DNA from: Denitratisoma oestradiolicum
GTDB lineage: Bacteria > Pseudomonadota > Gammaproteobacteria > Burkholderiales > Rhodocyclaceae
Assembly (NCBI RefSeq): GCF_902813185.1
Contig: NZ_LR778301.1
Location: forward strand, 3,452,001 to 3,516,000
DNA length: 64,000 nt
Reading direction: 5' to 3'
This document shows positions 34,801-42,756 of this stretch, piece after piece. Position numbers and translations under genes: made by a program. The notes under the pieces were generated by a model. That model worked only from the letters and a program-made list of their open reading frames with translations, was not told where the DNA came from and did no database searches. Each line of letters starts with the position of its first letter. Positions within the stretch are counted from its first letter, which is position 1.

Positions 34801-35718
34801 CCGGATCTCATACGCCTGGCCTTTATGGAAGAGAACGACTCCCTCGCCTGGATGGAGCAGCATTGGTCGATACTGAAGGAAGGCAACCCCGCCATCCTCC
34901 TGCAGCCGCCTCCCGGGACAGCAGGGATCAGTGCAGGCGCCCTGGTCAGAATGGCGGAATACGGACTGACCGCATTCCATCTGGTTCCGGGAATCGGTAC
35001 GCTGGTAGGCTTGGCAGCGGACAAACCCGTTCCAGCCACACCCCTTCTGTTCTGCAAGGGGGACAAAAGAAAGCGACTCACCACCGCCGGCCTGCTGTGC
35101 GACACGGTACCCGGCATCGAAAAGATGGCTACCTCGCAAAGCGCCGACTGGTGGACCATCATCGGCCGGCAACCGGGTCTGAGCCTGAAGATGCTGGAAT
35201 GGCTGGGGGCGCCAAAATCCAGCAGTGAACATGGCGACCACTACATGATGGCCCTGAACAATCTCAATGGTTGTCATCAGGACTCCGTATCACTGTTGCA
35301 ACGCCTGCAATTGCTGAGATTCGTCAAGGGAATCCTGGTCGGTGTCGTCAACATGGAACCCAGCGTTCCGCGTGTACTGACATTGATTCGGGTGCTGGTG
35401 GATAGTGGTGAGGACGAACCGGCAATCCAGTTGGCGGTATCCCTGGCCGAACAACTGGCCGGACACTCGGGATCGGTACTCGACGAACCCTTTCTCCATC
35501 CCTTCCCCGAATGGCGGCGCCTCGCTCCCGCACCAGACGAGGCGCAATGGGCGTTCTCGCTCTGCCTCGCCACAGCGGAGCGACTCCGTCACCCCACCAC
35601 GTTCTTCAGTCCGGAAGACAGCCTTCCGATCTGGCAAAAGCTGGTCGAATACCCCTGGTTCGCTACAGAAGCCGCTCGTGTCCTGCGATTGATCGGCACC
35701 CGCCTCTCTGCCACTTGA
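31858..35718 (+). CDS. TPR / O-GlcNAc-transferase-like glycosyltransferase fused to a degenerate FkbM domain
   Basis: 1286 residues. About a dozen TPR helical hairpins (1-430) precede an OGT/SPINDLY-like glycosyltransferase family 41 domain (about 488-860, with RLRIGYLSADFNAHSV, VQLSYLGYPATTGMP, DYVLADP and PLTGGTTTVDALSMGIPVVT). From about 876 to 1075 the pattern follows an FkbM methyltransferase, but the SAM loop reads WDIGDDPGVYAIP and the following acidic SAM contact is IRIDSDVRQLLER, so methyl transfer is doubtful. The last 200 residues are helical and unassigned. This is the obvious transferase for decorating Ser/Thr of the flagellins just downstream. There is no signal peptide. Confidence 0.88.
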   Translation: MKNTQLKKAEIAYKQKEYAKAEAVCRALLEEHPRQYSTLIVLANTLLMQHRFDEAESTCQKILELSPDHPRALNQLAVIYLERDRNRRGAIDCLSRAVAVEADDWEALANLGQLYIEEGMFAEGTDLLERSLRINPKNFSVHNGLGMLEKERGRPNLAVNHFRRALKLRPANQAVRNNLASCGGQALLKVELGAGHKSPEFMAAYQLAGRGEYQAAAQQFLALLEQDPNNLDIIAALAKAYLAMGDFAEALKVSDRLVQLAPDWSETHNIRGFLLGSTGGDINDIVAHFKRAAELARDDWQALINLGHLALDQESLEDAMGYFERALEISPGNIKALNGLAYIHTMRLDYGSAADLYSQMFEATPDNPVIATNLITALSKAERRDDAYQICRRYLEIENPDVTVFSVYSSARHGCLWDISKQLLPKMRAQMERTEAGLATYFVGANLGLMSEPDFSNEDLLTFHKKIGAQTSITTRPPTRAPHTKATTPRKRLRIGYLSADFNAHSVSFFFHNLFREHDPDRFEIYLYSNTAIAREDNITALYRKLAEKFLCIYGLTDEQVADRIEADGINVLVDMGGYTDRSRLAVLAYRPAPVQLSYLGYPATTGMPEVDYVLADPYLNGPENARYFTEKLLELPESFLCFGHLRLRDIANEMPLDQNGFITFGSLTNPYKLNERTLDVWCQVMHAIPDSRFYLNHPRFDWKMAIDRVTQAFVERGIDAERLTIESRRDPSGSHLGLYAHMDLSLDTMPLTGGTTTVDALSMGIPVVTRAGEVFHQRISYSVIKNIGLDVDELVSFDDREFVAKAIALASNPERIRHFRTNIPTALRSGILCDTVRFTRQLEDAYLNAWQNLCPDHPLAEFVKADDETGQQKRQYGLVSISTAPSTDDLFHYVLQERGQWYENEVHYFAEIADLFPLVWDIGDDPGVYAIPIAIAQLPSGGSTTAIRIDSDVRQLLERSSRANNLPNLKITGEADLAARPDLIRLAFMEENDSLAWMEQHWSILKEGNPAILLQPPPGTAGISAGALVRMAEYGLTAFHLVPGIGTLVGLAADKPVPATPLLFCKGDKRKRLTTAGLLCDTVPGIEKMATSQSADWWTIIGRQPGLSLKMLEWLGAPKSSSEHGDHYMMALNNLNGCHQDSVSLLQRLQLLRFVKGILVGVVNMEPSVPRVLTLIRVLVDSGEDEPAIQLAVSLAEQLAGHSGSVLDEPFLHPFPEWRRLAPAPDEAQWAFSLCLATAERLRHPTTFFSPEDSLPIWQKLVEYPWFATEAARVLRLIGTRLSAT

Positions 35719-35939
35719 ATGGCCCCGGAGCGCAAGGCTCCTGGAACAATTCCTCCCAACTTTCATGATGAGGGGAACAACACCCCGCATCATGAAAAGG
35801 CTCGCCCCCCTCCAGGGGGTTCGATACGGCTCGCTCTGCTCGATATTACGGGGCACTCCGTAGCAGCCCAAGAGCTTGCGGCGGGCGCCGCCTGCCGCTT
35901 TCCCTTGGGCTGGCCCTGCGGGAAAGCTCGTTTTCCTCC
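35719..35939. other. Intergenic region with two large hairpins before fliC1
   Basis: No gene is evident. TTTCATGATG-A-GGGG, a 7-nt loop and CCCC-G-CATCATGAAA form a 14-bp stem with one mismatch (35761-35797). A second structure (35865-35913) has an outer CAGCCCAAG/CTTGGGCTG stem and an inner 9-bp GC-rich stem. Neither has a long T-tract. They probably end or insulate the glycosyltransferase transcript from the flagellin promoter. Confidence 0.6.
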
Positions 35940-35966
35940 TAAAGTTACCCGGAAAAACGCCGTAAA
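35940..35966 (+). promoter_or_regulatory. Sigma28 (FliA) promoter of fliC1
   Basis: TAAAGTTA, an 11-nt spacer and GCCGTAAA match the FliA consensus TAAAGTTT-N11-GCCGATAA at 13 of 16 positions, 67 nt upstream of the flagellin ATG. Confidence 0.8.
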
Positions 35967-36033
35967 GGCATCCAAGGGCGACGACTCAGGCTGCCGCCTT
36001 AACGGTAACTGACTGATTTATTAGGAGATCAAA

Positions 36034-38853
36034 ATGGCACAAGTCATTAACACCAACGTCTCGTCGTTGAATGCCCAGCGTAACCTGAACATGTCGCAGT
36101 CGTCCCTTGCGACGGCACTGCAACGCCTGTCCTCGGGTCTGCGCATCAACAGCGCCAAGGATGATGCTGCCGGCCTGGCCATTTCCGACCGGATGTCTTC
36201 CCAGGTGCGCGGCCTCAATCAGGCCGTCCGCAACGCCAACGACGGAATCTCCCTGGCCCAGACGGCTGAAGGCGCCCTCGGCGAGACCAACAATATTCTG
36301 CAGCGCGTGCGCGAACTGTCCATTCAGTCTGCCAACGCCACCAACTCCGCTTCCGACCGCCTCGCCCTTCAGTCCGAAGTCAATCAGTTGATCTCCGAAC
36401 TGGACCGCATCTCCAGTACAACATCCTTCAACGGACTGAAGCTGCTGGACGGCAACTTTGTCGCCCAAAAATTCCAGGTCGGCGCGGAAGCCAATCAGAC
36501 CATTTCCCTGAGCGTCTCGGGCGCCGATTCCCAGAGCCTGGGCATCAACAAGAGCAATACCGACAACACTGTCAACGGCATCACCAACGCCACCGGCAAC
36601 GCCGTGGTCTCCACCCTGAACGTGGTCGCCACCGGCTCCGATGCCACGGCCGCCAATGCCAATGCGACCGCCCAGAACTTCTACGTCACGGATCCGGATG
36701 GCAACCAGTCCTCCCCCACCAGCGTCTCGGCCAGTGCTTTTTCCTCTTCCGTCATCGCCACCTCCATTGACGGCATGGCCGGCGTCACCGCCACTGTTTC
36801 CGGCAGCAATGCCGTCACCCTCGGGGGCCTGACCGCCCTGGCTACCACCGCCATCAACGGCGACCGCATCTCCTTCACTCTGCGCAGCAATACGGGAACC
36901 GCGACCACCGCCACCGACAGCATCAACTTCGTCCGCGACACCACCACCTACGCCAATCTGCGTGACCAACTGGCCGCCGTCATCAACGCCGGCGCCACCA
37001 ACACCGGCTTCACCGCCACGGCCAACGCCACCGCCAATACCGTCACCATCAACAGCGTCGGAGCCACCGCCAAGGACATCGGCGTCGAGAACTTCGCCGT
37101 CTATGACAACGTCACCAGCACCATCGGCGCAGACTTCACCGTCACTGGTGGCGCCACCAACAGCTCCGCAGCCAACATCGGCTTCAACCTGAACTTCAAG
37201 GAACTGAACGCCACCTCCAACACCGCCATCTTCGGCACAAACTTGACCACCGGCTCCGGCTCGGCACTCACCGACGATGCCTCACGCCAGATCGCCCTCG
37301 CGGTCTCCCTCAATAACACTGCCCTGACCAGCACCAACTATGCCCGTAGCGGCTCGTTCGACACGACGACCGGCACCGGCACAATGACCATCTCCTTCAC
37401 CAATACCACCACCAGCAACGTCTTCAGCGCCACCATCTCCCGCACCGGCAACGGCTCCGACGCCGGCTTCGTCATCGCAACCTCCGGCGGCGCCAACCTC
37501 GCCATCAACGGCTTCACCAACAGCGGCGGCGGCTCCACCACCTCCGACTCGATGACCGTCACCTTCGGTACCGACACCGCCGGCTCCAACGGCGCCGGCG
37601 CCACCGCCAACAGCGTCAATAACAACGGCACCAACACCAACCAGTTGAACGCCGTCGCCAGCGCCAACAACACCTCGACCATCACCTTCGGCGGCAGCAC
37701 CCTCACCGAGGGCACCACCACCGACAGCGCACGCCAGCTCGCCAGCATCGATGTCGTCGTCGAGCCCGGCTACACCATCACCGCCGACAACGCCACAACG
37801 GGTCAGAAACTCCTCAACATCGCCACGGCCCTGACCGCCGCGACGACGGCAACCCGCGGCCTGGCCGACGCCACTGGCGGCAACAACGTTGCCGGCCAGG
37901 ATCTGACCATCAACGGCTCCGTCTCGGAAACCGTCACCATCCAGGATGATGCCTCCGCCAAGGAAATCGCCGCCCTGATCAATGCCGTTTCCGACAAGAC
38001 CGGTGTCCAGGCCACCGCCCGCACTCGCGCCACCCTTACCGACCTGTCCGCGGACGGCGTCGTGTCCATGAGTCTGAATGGTTCCAGCATTTCGGCCAAC
38101 GTCACTACCACCGATCTCACCGAGCTGGTCAATGCCATCAACTCCAAGACCGGCGCCACCGGTGTCGGGGCCACTCTGGACATCACCAAGACCATCGTCA
38201 CCCTCGAGCATGCCAGCGGCGAGGACATCAGCATCCTCGACTTCAACAGCTCGGCGGCCGTGTCCAGCAATACCGCTCCCGAAACCGTGACCCTGGCGGT
38301 ACAGGGCTACAAGGTGGACCCGGCGGACGCTACCGGCTACTCGACATCAGGCAGTGCCGTCACCCTCGAGGCAGGTGGCATCACCACGGTAGCAGGCAAC
38401 CGTGACTCCACCGTGATCGGCGGCAGCATCGAGTTCAAATCCACCGGTGGCTACTTCAGCGTCGTCTCCTCGATCGCAGAAGAAGACGGAGGCCTGTTCG
38501 GCGGCAATGCCGAAGACCTGAAAGCCAGCACCAACTACACTGTCGCGACAATCGATGTTTCCTCGGTAGTCGGTGCAAACACCGCTGTAGATATCATCGA
38601 CGGCGCCCTGGCCAAGGTCAACAGCATCCGTGCCGACTTGGGCGCCTTGCAGAACCGGTTTGCCTCCACGGTATCCAACCTGCAGGCGACGGCCGAGAAC
38701 ATCACGGCAGCCCGCTCGCGGATTCAGGATGCGGACTTCGCCCAGGAAACGGCGAACCTGACCCGCTCCCAGATCCTCCAGCAGGCGGGTGTCGCGATGC
38801 TGGCCCAGGCAAATGCCCTGCCGAATCAAGTGCTTACTCTCCTCCGCGGTTAA
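36034..38853 (+). CDS. fliC: Flagellin 1 (very large)
   Basis: 939 residues, about twice the usual flagellin size. Conserved D0/D1 ends are intact: [39 protein letters not shown] and ILQRVRELS at the N-terminus, and [33 protein letters not shown] at the C-terminus. The middle (about 175-800) is rich in Thr, Ser, Ala, Asn and Gly in beta-type segments and is surface exposed in such proteins, giving many possible O-glycosylation sites. AGGAG 7 nt upstream and a sigma28 promoter support the start. Much of the middle is nearly identical to flagellin 2 at the DNA level. Confidence 0.97.
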   Translation: MAQVINTNVSSLNAQRNLNMSQSSLATALQRLSSGLRINSAKDDAAGLAISDRMSSQVRGLNQAVRNANDGISLAQTAEGALGETNNILQRVRELSIQSANATNSASDRLALQSEVNQLISELDRISSTTSFNGLKLLDGNFVAQKFQVGAEANQTISLSVSGADSQSLGINKSNTDNTVNGITNATGNAVVSTLNVVATGSDATAANANATAQNFYVTDPDGNQSSPTSVSASAFSSSVIATSIDGMAGVTATVSGSNAVTLGGLTALATTAINGDRISFTLRSNTGTATTATDSINFVRDTTTYANLRDQLAAVINAGATNTGFTATANATANTVTINSVGATAKDIGVENFAVYDNVTSTIGADFTVTGGATNSSAANIGFNLNFKELNATSNTAIFGTNLTTGSGSALTDDASRQIALAVSLNNTALTSTNYARSGSFDTTTGTGTMTISFTNTTTSNVFSATISRTGNGSDAGFVIATSGGANLAINGFTNSGGGSTTSDSMTVTFGTDTAGSNGAGATANSVNNNGTNTNQLNAVASANNTSTITFGGSTLTEGTTTDSARQLASIDVVVEPGYTITADNATTGQKLLNIATALTAATTATRGLADATGGNNVAGQDLTINGSVSETVTIQDDASAKEIAALINAVSDKTGVQATARTRATLTDLSADGVVSMSLNGSSISANVTTTDLTELVNAINSKTGATGVGATLDITKTIVTLEHASGEDISILDFNSSAAVSSNTAPETVTLAVQGYKVDPADATGYSTSGSAVTLEAGGITTVAGNRDSTVIGGSIEFKSTGGYFSVVSSIAEEDGGLFGGNAEDLKASTNYTVATIDVSSVVGANTAVDIIDGALAKVNSIRADLGALQNRFASTVSNLQATAENITAARSRIQDADFAQETANLTRSQILQQAGVAMLAQANALPNQVLTLLRG

Positions 38854-38882
38854 GCGCGGCAAGGGTAATCGCTAACAGGGAT

Positions 38883-38909
38883 AGGGGAGACAGCGATGCT
38901 GCCTCCCCT
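38883..38909 (+). other. Stem-loop between fliC1 and flaG
   Basis: AGGGGAG/CTCCCCT and an inner CAGC/GCTG stem, with one mismatch and a 3-nt loop, begin 30 nt after the flagellin stop. With no T-run this may be an mRNA-stability or attenuation element, letting fliC1 be made in large excess over flaG. Confidence 0.55.
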
Positions 38910-38929
38910 GACAGGCAAGGAGACAAGCC

Positions 38930-39277
38930 ATGGCATTAACGATCGGCAATACAGGCACCAGCACGACGCCGTTGCCGGCAACACAACAAGGCACACCGGC
39001 GGCAAAGCCGTCGGTGGTCATGCCCGAGCCGGCTCCACCACAGCAGCCCAATCCCGAGCAACTGAAACGTGCAGTAGAGTCAATGAGGGAACTGGTACAG
39101 GCGAAAGCGCCCAATAGCTTGCAGTTTTCCATCGACGACGAAACGGGAAAAACCATTGTCCGTGTCACGGATGTCCAAACCGGCGAAATGATTCGCCAGA
39201 TTCCCTCCGAGGAATTATTGGACATTGCTCGGGCACTAGACAAGATGCAAGGTCTGCTGTTGAAAAACAAAGCTTAG
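38930..39277 (+). CDS. flaG: FlaG family protein
   Basis: 115 residues. A variable Pro/Thr-rich N-terminal third is followed by the FlaG core LQFSIDDETGKTIVRVTDVQTGEMIRQIP and EELLDIARALDKMQGLL. FlaG proteins influence filament length in polar flagella. AAGGAG precedes the ATG. It lies between the two flagellin genes and ends at a strong terminator. Confidence 0.93.
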   Translation: MALTIGNTGTSTTPLPATQQGTPAAKPSVVMPEPAPPQQPNPEQLKRAVESMRELVQAKAPNSLQFSIDDETGKTIVRVTDVQTGEMIRQIPSEELLDIARALDKMQGLLLKNKA

Positions 39278-39300
39278 GGCACATCCCAAGCAATCTGCCC

Positions 39301-39334
39301 AGCCCGCCCCGCCATCCGCGGGGCGGGCTTTTTT
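39301..39334 (+). terminator. Rho-independent terminator after flaG
   Basis: A perfect 12-bp stem (AGCCCGCCCCGC / GCGGGGCGGGCT) with a 5-nt loop is followed by six T residues, 24 nt after the flaG stop. It separates the fliC1-flaG unit from fliC2. Confidence 0.93.
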
Positions 39335-39498
39335 ATGGGGCGGAATCAGCACCGGCACAAAAGAAGACATATTGTTGCCCTGCCCAACATCTGAAATCGG
39401 CAAACATTGCCGCCGTGCCTCCGATTATTGCCGGGAGAACCGGTATTCAACTCCTAAGTCCAGGAGAAACAACACCGAAAATCGCCTATACAACTAGC

Positions 39499-39514
39499 TG
39501 GCATGTTTGCTGCT
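39499..39514 (+). promoter_or_regulatory. Sigma54 promoter of fliC2
   Basis: TGGCATG, four bases, then CTGCT places GG and GC exactly 12 bp apart and matches the sigma54 consensus TGGCACG-N4-TTGCW at all but two positions, 101 nt upstream of the flagellin 2 ATG. The FlrC-type activator encoded at 54114-55475 is the obvious partner. A weaker FliA-like pattern near 39454-39481 is less convincing. The rest of the 337-nt gap after flaG holds only the flaG terminator. Confidence 0.7.
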
Positions 39515-39614
39515 AATCGGCTGTCGGGAACAATTCTTTAGCGTGTCACGCAGCACATGCGACATGTGACGAAATGACCGTGACACGAACAGGAAGCACC
39601 GAAAGGAGCAAAAC

Positions 39615-42425
39615 ATGCCGCAAATCATCAACACCAATATTTCGTCGTTGAATTCGCAACGCAATCTGAATGCATCCCAAGGAGCGCTGGCCACTTCGCT
39701 ACAACGCCTGTCCTCGGGTCTGCGCATCAACAGCGCCAAGGATGATGCTGCCGGCCTGGCCATTTCCGACCGGATGTCTTCCCAGGTGCGCGGCCTCAAT
39801 CAGGCCGTCCGCAACGCCAACGACGGCATCTCCCTGGCCCAGATCGCCGAGGGTGCCCTCGGCGAGACCAACAACATTCTGCAGCGCGTGCGCGAATTGT
39901 CTGTTCAGTCCGCCAACGCCACCAACTCCGCTTCCGATCGCCTCGCCCTTCAGTCCGAAGTCAATCAGTTGATCTCCGAACTGGACCGGATTGCCACGAC
40001 AACATCGTTCAACGGACTGAAACTGCTGGACGGCAACTTCATCGCCCAAAATTTCCAGGTCGGCGCGGAAGCCAATCAGACCATTTCCGTCAGCGTCTCG
40101 GGCGCCGATTCCCAGAGCCTGGGCATCAACAAGTACAACACCGACAACACTGTCAACGGCATCACCAACGCCACCGGCAACGCCGTGGTCTCCACCCTGA
40201 ACGTGGTCGCCACCGGCTCTGATGCCACGGCTGCCAATGCCAACATCACCGCCCAGAACTTCTACGTCACCGATCCGGATGGCAACCAGTCCGCCCCCAC
40301 CAGCATCACCGGTACCGCCACCTCGGGCACCATCGCCACCGCACTTGACGGCATGGCCGGCGTCACCGCCACTGTTTCCGGCAGCAATGCCGTCACCCTC
40401 GGGGGTCTCACCTCACTGGCCACTACCGCCGCCAACGGCGACCGCATCTCCTTCACCCTGCGCGGCGTCGACAGTGCCGGTGCCTCGACCACCGACAGCA
40501 TCAACTTCGTCCGCGACACCACCACCTACGCCAATCTGCGTGACCAACTGGCCGCCGTCATCAACGCCGGCGCCACCAACACCGGCTTCACCGCCACGGC
40601 CAACGCCACCGCCAATACCGTCACCATCAACAGCGTCGGAGCCACCGCCAAGGACATCGGCGTCGAGAACTTCGCCGTCTATGACAATGTGACCAGCACC
40701 TTCGGCGCAACATTTGTTACCCAAGCAGGCAGCGTCACCAACTCCAACTTCGGCTTCAACCTCAATTTCAAAGAATTGAACAGCACCACTAACACCGCGA
40801 TTTTCGGCGCCAACGTGGTTACCGGCTCAGGTTCTGCAATCTCGGATGATGCCGCCTTCCAGATCGCCCTCGCTGCCGACCTCAACACCCGCGCCCTGGC
40901 CAGCACCAACTTCAGCCGCAGCGGCTCGTTCGACACGACGACCGGCACCGGCACAATGACCATCTCCTTCACCAATACCACCACCAGCAACGTCTTCAGC
41001 GCCACCATCTCCCGCACCGGCAACGGCTCCGACGCCGGCTTCGTCATCGCAACCTCCGGCGGCGCCAACCTCGCCATCAACGGCTTCACCAACAGCGGCG
41101 GCGGCTCCACCACCTCCGACTCGATGACCGTCACCTTCGGTACCGACACCGCCGGCTCCAACGGCGCCGGCGCCACCGCCAACAGCGTCAATAACAACGG
41201 CACCAACACCAACCAGTTGAACGCCGTCGCCAGCGCCAACAACACCTCGACCATCACCTTCGGCGGCAGCACCCTCACCGAGGGCACCACCACCGACAGC
41301 GCACGCCAGCTCGCCAGCATCGATGTCGTCGTCGAGCCCGGCTACACCATCACCGCCGACAACGCCACAACGGGCCAGAAACTCCTCAACATCGCCACGG
41401 CCCTGACCGCCGCGACGACGGCAACCCGCGGCCTGGCCGACGCCACTGGCGGCAACAACGTCACCGGACAGGATCTGACCATCAACGGCTCCGTCTCGGA
41501 AACCGTCACCGTTCAGGATGATGCCTCCGCCAAGGAAATCGCCGCCCTGATCAATGCCGTTTCCGACAAGACCGGTGTCCAGGCCACCGCCCGCACTCGC
41601 GCCACCCTTACCGACCTGTCCGCGGACGGCGTCGTATCCATGAACCTCAACGGCTCCAGCATCTCGGCCAACGTTACCACCACCGACCTCACCGAGCTGG
41701 CCAACGCCATCAACTCCAAGACCGGCGCCACTGGCATCATCGCCCTCCTGGACATCACCAAGACCATCGTCACCCTCGAGCATGCCAGCGGCGAGGACAT
41801 CAGCATCCTCGACTTCAACAGCTCGGCGGCCGTGTCCAGCAATACCGCTCCCGAGACCGTGACCCTGGCGGTGCAGGGCTACAAAGCCGACACGAGCGAC
41901 CCTACCGGATATGTGTCTTCCGGCAATCCGGCCATACTCGAGGCGGGTGGCATTACCTCCGTGGCAGGCAGCCGTGACTCAACAGTGATCGGTGGGAATG
42001 TTGAATTCAAGGCATCCGGCGGCTATTTCAGTCTTTCCAGTTCCCTCGGCGAATCCGAAGGCGGACTGTTCGCCGGCGAGGCGGATCAGCTCCGGGCAAG
42101 CGAAAAGCTGAAACTCAACGAGGTCGATATCAGCACGGTAGTGGGCGCCAACCGCGCCATTGATATTGCCGATGGCGCGCTGGCAAGAATCAACAGTATC
42201 CGTGCCGACCTGGGTGCAGTACAAAACCGCTTTGGCACCACCATCGCCAACCTCTCGACATCCGCCGAAAACCTGACATCAGCCCGCTCCCGGATCCAGG
42301 ATGCCGACTTTGCGGCAGAAACTGCCGCACTGACCCGCGCCCAGATACTGCAACAGGCTGGCGTCGCGATGCTGGCCCAGGCCAACGCCCTGCCCCAGCA
42401 GGTTCTGCAATTACTGCAAGGCTAA
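39615..42425 (+). CDS. fliC: Flagellin 2 (very large)
   Basis: 936 residues with the same layout as flagellin 1: conserved D0/D1 ends around a Ser/Thr/Asn/Gly-rich middle of about 640 residues. The N-terminal 30 residues ([22 protein letters not shown]) and the last 150 differ clearly from flagellin 1, whereas the centre is almost identical. AAAGGAG 6 nt before the ATG supports the start. It is transcribed alone, from a sigma54 promoter to a terminator at 42442-42467. It may form a different filament zone or be made earlier than flagellin 1. Confidence 0.97.
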   Translation: MPQIINTNISSLNSQRNLNASQGALATSLQRLSSGLRINSAKDDAAGLAISDRMSSQVRGLNQAVRNANDGISLAQIAEGALGETNNILQRVRELSVQSANATNSASDRLALQSEVNQLISELDRIATTTSFNGLKLLDGNFIAQNFQVGAEANQTISVSVSGADSQSLGINKYNTDNTVNGITNATGNAVVSTLNVVATGSDATAANANITAQNFYVTDPDGNQSAPTSITGTATSGTIATALDGMAGVTATVSGSNAVTLGGLTSLATTAANGDRISFTLRGVDSAGASTTDSINFVRDTTTYANLRDQLAAVINAGATNTGFTATANATANTVTINSVGATAKDIGVENFAVYDNVTSTFGATFVTQAGSVTNSNFGFNLNFKELNSTTNTAIFGANVVTGSGSAISDDAAFQIALAADLNTRALASTNFSRSGSFDTTTGTGTMTISFTNTTTSNVFSATISRTGNGSDAGFVIATSGGANLAINGFTNSGGGSTTSDSMTVTFGTDTAGSNGAGATANSVNNNGTNTNQLNAVASANNTSTITFGGSTLTEGTTTDSARQLASIDVVVEPGYTITADNATTGQKLLNIATALTAATTATRGLADATGGNNVTGQDLTINGSVSETVTVQDDASAKEIAALINAVSDKTGVQATARTRATLTDLSADGVVSMNLNGSSISANVTTTDLTELANAINSKTGATGIIALLDITKTIVTLEHASGEDISILDFNSSAAVSSNTAPETVTLAVQGYKADTSDPTGYVSSGNPAILEAGGITSVAGSRDSTVIGGNVEFKASGGYFSLSSSLGESEGGLFAGEADQLRASEKLKLNEVDISTVVGANRAIDIADGALARINSIRADLGAVQNRFGTTIANLSTSAENLTSARSRIQDADFAAETAALTRAQILQQAGVAMLAQANALPQQVLQLLQG

Positions 42426-42441
42426 TCGCCAGTACTTCACC

Positions 42442-42467
42442 AAGCCCGCGCCAAGGCGCGGGCTTTT
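42442..42467 (+). terminator. Rho-independent terminator after fliC2
   Basis: AAGCCCGCGCC and GGCGCGGGCTT form an 11-bp stem around two unpaired bases, followed by TTTT, 17 nt after the flagellin 2 stop. The remaining 240 bases to the fliD promoter show no gene. Confidence 0.88.
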
Positions 42468-42704
42468 GCTTTGTAGTCAGCCCGTTGGACAAAAATGGTC
42501 CAGCGGCAGGAAAAAGATAAACCCTGGCGGCACAGGAACTCAGCCAGCTTTCCCTCGCTGGTTCCGCTCTTGCGCATGGAACCCTTGGCACGAAAGAGTT
42601 TCCAACATTTGGCGCATATGGCTACTCCCGTCCGAAACGATCAGATGGGAGGCGCTGTTGTGGTTATATTTTTCACCCAATCTAGACTGGAATACATCCT
42701 GCTC

Positions 42705-42731
42705 TACAGAATTGGCGGCATTTGCCGATAA
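42705..42731 (+). promoter_or_regulatory. Sigma28 (FliA) promoter of fliD
   Basis: TACAGAAT, an 11-nt spacer and GCCGATAA, an exact FliA -10 element, end 25 nt before the fliD ATG. Confidence 0.75.
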
Positions 42732-42756
42732 TTTGTACAGGTAAGGAACAGACATC

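Noticed and set aside
37282..38211. Gly/Asp/Val-rich open frame antisense to flagellin 1, with a similar one at 40827-41783 antisense to flagellin 2
   Set aside because: These are by-products of the repetitive Thr/Ala/Asn codons in the flagellin cores; they duplicate because the flagellins do.
36034..42425. Repetitive sequence suggestive of a CRISPR or tandem array
   Set aside because: The repetition is two large paralogous flagellin genes with biased codons; there are no regularly spaced short repeats with unique spacers.
42586..42592. TGGCACG upstream of fliD as a sigma54 -24 element
   Set aside because: There is no GC at the required 12-bp spacing; the sigma28 element at 42705-42731 explains fliD better.
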